Source: Maylandia zebra
Lineage: Eukaryota; Chordata; Actinopteri; Cichliformes; Cichlidae
Reading direction: 5' to 3'
Assembly: GCF_041146795.1 (NCBI RefSeq)
Contig: NC_135170.1
Span: 28,232,533-28,296,532, forward strand
Length of the DNA: 64,000 bases
The notes below the pieces were generated by a model that had not been told where the DNA came from, ran no database searches, and was given only the letters and a program-made list of their open reading frames with translations. Of this stretch, positions 62,213 to 64,000 are shown one piece after another. Made by a program: the position numbers and the translations under genes. The stretch's first letter is position 1; each line of letters begins with the position of its first letter.

Positions 62213-62420
62213 GATTAAACCTAAATACGACTAAAACCTATAAAGCGCCTAAACGAACTCCCAATGCAAAGTCCATATGGTATTTTTTTTCCTCAATGAA
62301 ACTCAAAAGGACAAACACCAATTCAGTAGCGCCGCATAGCTGTATAATACAGGAGCGAACGTTCACGAGGAACATATATAAGCTTCGACACTTGGCCACG
62401 CCTCGTGGGAGGTCCGTGAA
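62213..62420 (-). promoter_or_regulatory. lfng: lfng promoter and 5' UTR with TATA box, CACGAG sites and RBPJ-like site
   Basis: On the minus strand TTATATATG (62381-62373) lies about 165 nt upstream of the ATG and would place the transcription start near 62350. Two CACGAG N-box type sites in opposite orientations flank it: + strand 62364-62369 and minus strand 62407-62402. CGTGGGAG at 62404-62411 is one base from the RBPJ core CGTGGGAA. Notch/RBPJ and Hes-type repressors are known regulators of Lfng. The motifs are seen directly; their use is inferred. Confidence 0.5.
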
Positions 62421-62930
62421 GCCAGCGTTCAGCCTGTGATGCAGCAACGGGGCGTGCGTGCGTGAGTGCAGCTTGTCCTTTCACAGATCATGAAAGTGAA
62501 CGTTTGACCCAAGTAAAACAAAAATTGCAGCTGGTCACGAAGAAAGGTGTGTTTCAGAGACTGCGCCTGGAGAAAAAGTGCATCATCCCCACAATGCTGT
62601 GACTCATCAGCTAATAAAAGGATTCTGTTCACCACACTGAAATCACGCTTATTTTTCCCCTCTTTAAATTTCTTTCTTTTTCAAAGTGAAGCTATTTGAA
62701 TTCGCCCGAGTGTGAACCGGGTGTTCACCAGACAAACAGCCTCCATTGTTCTCCATTGACCTTGAGAGGCCACTAAACAGTTGGCCATTCCTGAACACTT
62801 GTTATTCAGATTTTGGCTCTGGCAATGGAGTGCTGGGATGCTGACCAAAAGAGATTCATTTAGACCAACATTCAGCTGGTGGAGTCTCAATAACCCGCAG
62901 CAACCGTCAGGTTTAGGCAGTCTGGTCAAT
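62420..62930. other. Region upstream of lfng
   Basis: No gene recognised. It contains ordinary mixed-composition DNA between the lfng promoter and the repeat starting at 62939. Confidence 0.4.
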
Positions 62931-63883
62931 CACATGGGCAGTGTTGGTCAAGTTATCAAGTAATCAGTAACTAATTACTGATTATTTCCCCAAAAAGGTA
63001 ATCCCGTTACTTTACTGATTACTTATTTTCAAAAGTAATTAATTAGTTAGTTACTTTGTTACTTTTTAAAAACACGATTTACAACCTGAATAGCTGATAA
63101 AGCGATAGATCTTTCAGCCCAATTCTACTTTTTCTACATAATCCATCATACAAAATGTAATCAAATGGAAAAGTCTCTTTTTAAAACTTGTTTTATTAGT
63201 TTTAATCTTTTAACTTTATGCATCAAGCAAAAATGTAATTATATGCAACATTCACTGACTGTAAGAAATTTGTTTAACATTTAAACCTATTTTCTGCACA
63301 TTCCAGCACATAAAATAAAATATTTTTTTGTGTTTACACTCAGTCTTTCAAATAGATGCAAGTAAAACACGGCAGAAAATAAATAAAATCAAAGACTAGC
63401 GGTCCTGTTGCTCTATTTTCACCTGTAAAGCAGGAGTAGGGTAGGCGGAGGTTTGCCCAGGTGCAGGTGAGCCGCAGCGGTCAATTGAAGAATCCGCGAG
63501 TTTCTCCATGAATTTCCCATTACGTGGTAGCGTGGTGCTTGCTCAGAAGTTTAGGGGTTTTTTCGCTGTAAAAATAAGTTTTCTTCCCACGCGCAAGGGA
63601 CACTAATGTTTTTGTCACTTTTTATGGAATCAAACTCAAAGTAAGGTCAGTACTTCCACGCTTTAAATGCTGCACGCTCATACTCTCTCCCGCACTCTAT
63701 ATATTATCCATTGTTGATCTGCACACAGCTGTTGTCACGAACGTGGCACTCGCTTACGTCATTGTCATGAGACATTCTCGCAAAAAAATCACGTTTTTAG
63801 TAACGCAGTGTGCAATAGTAATCCCTTACTTTACTCGTTACTTGAAAAAAGTAATCGGATTACAGTAACGCGTTGCACATGGG
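62931..63883. mobile_element. hAT-like non-autonomous element flanked by an 8-bp direct repeat
   Basis: The DNA from 62939 to 63875 starts CAGTGTTGGTCAAGTTATC. It carries inverted, AGTAACTAATTACT-like motifs near both ends (AAGTAATCAGTAACTAATTA at 62959; AAAGTAATCGGATTACAGTA at 63849). CACATGGG occurs exactly at 62931-62938 and 63876-63883, as expected of an 8-bp target duplication. The left end fits a common teleost repeat beginning CAGTGTTGG; the right end lacks the matching CCAACACTG and stops at GCGTTG. No transposase frame is present. Confidence 0.6.
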
Positions 63884-64000
63884 TTTATTATTATCACAGT
63901 GTTCTCCTAAGATGATCAACAGTATCCAAATTAGGATGAAAAACTGCACAGACCATAATGATTGTAATACCAGCAAACTAACAGTGTCCCAAAGACTAGG

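Overview
The window is nuclear DNA of a teleost fish, probably a percomorph. The genes are intron-rich with GT-AG borders and their proteins match vertebrate families. The repeats are typical of teleosts: Tc1-like and hAT relics, tRNA-derived SINEs and non-LTR retrotransposon fragments. The species cannot be fixed from the sequence alone. No operons, CRISPR arrays, phage or bacterial systems are present.

Four protein-coding genes can be built exon by exon. (1) The last two coding exons of nudt1 (MTH1, the oxidised-nucleotide hydrolase) lie on + at 2614-5445; its start is left of the window. (2) A complete 13-exon snx8 (sorting nexin 8, 516 codons) lies on - from 13853 to 6897, tail to tail with nudt1. 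(3) A complete 14-exon ttyh3 (tweety family, 524 codons) lies on + from 16105 to 38597, head to head with snx8, with about 2 kb of 3' UTR. (4) A complete 8-exon lfng (lunatic fringe, 373 codons) lies on - from 62212 to 56315, with a TATA-containing promoter near 62375 and a probable 1.55 kb 3' UTR. All exon phases agree and each complete gene sums to a whole number of codons. The genes are neighbours rather than a pathway: nucleotide-pool cleaning, endosomal sorting, a plasma-membrane tweety protein, and a Golgi enzyme that modifies Notch. The same four families lie in one interval of human 7p22 with other genes between them, so the block looks like compacted conserved synteny.

The roughly 14 kb between ttyh3 and lfng holds repeats, mostly decayed: a near full-length Tc1-like copy with a LINE tail inside it, a second Tc1-like family, an RTE-like LINE with its middle deleted, several SINE pieces, and a frameshifted coiled-coil coding remnant at about 43270-43965. 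An antisense LINE sits in ttyh3 intron 4, a Tc1 relic in snx8 intron 11, and a hAT-type element with an exact 8-bp target duplication is nested inside a Tc1 relic at the left edge. The right edge holds a 937-bp repeat flanked by an exact 8-bp direct repeat.

I did not find a convincing new biological system. The observations most worth checking are an 8mer miR-125-type site near the end of the lfng 3' UTR, paired CACGAG/RBPJ-like motifs around the lfng TATA box, an extra N-terminal module in snx8, a perfect 16-bp E-box hairpin between ttyh3 and lfng, and the unidentified coiled-coil remnant.
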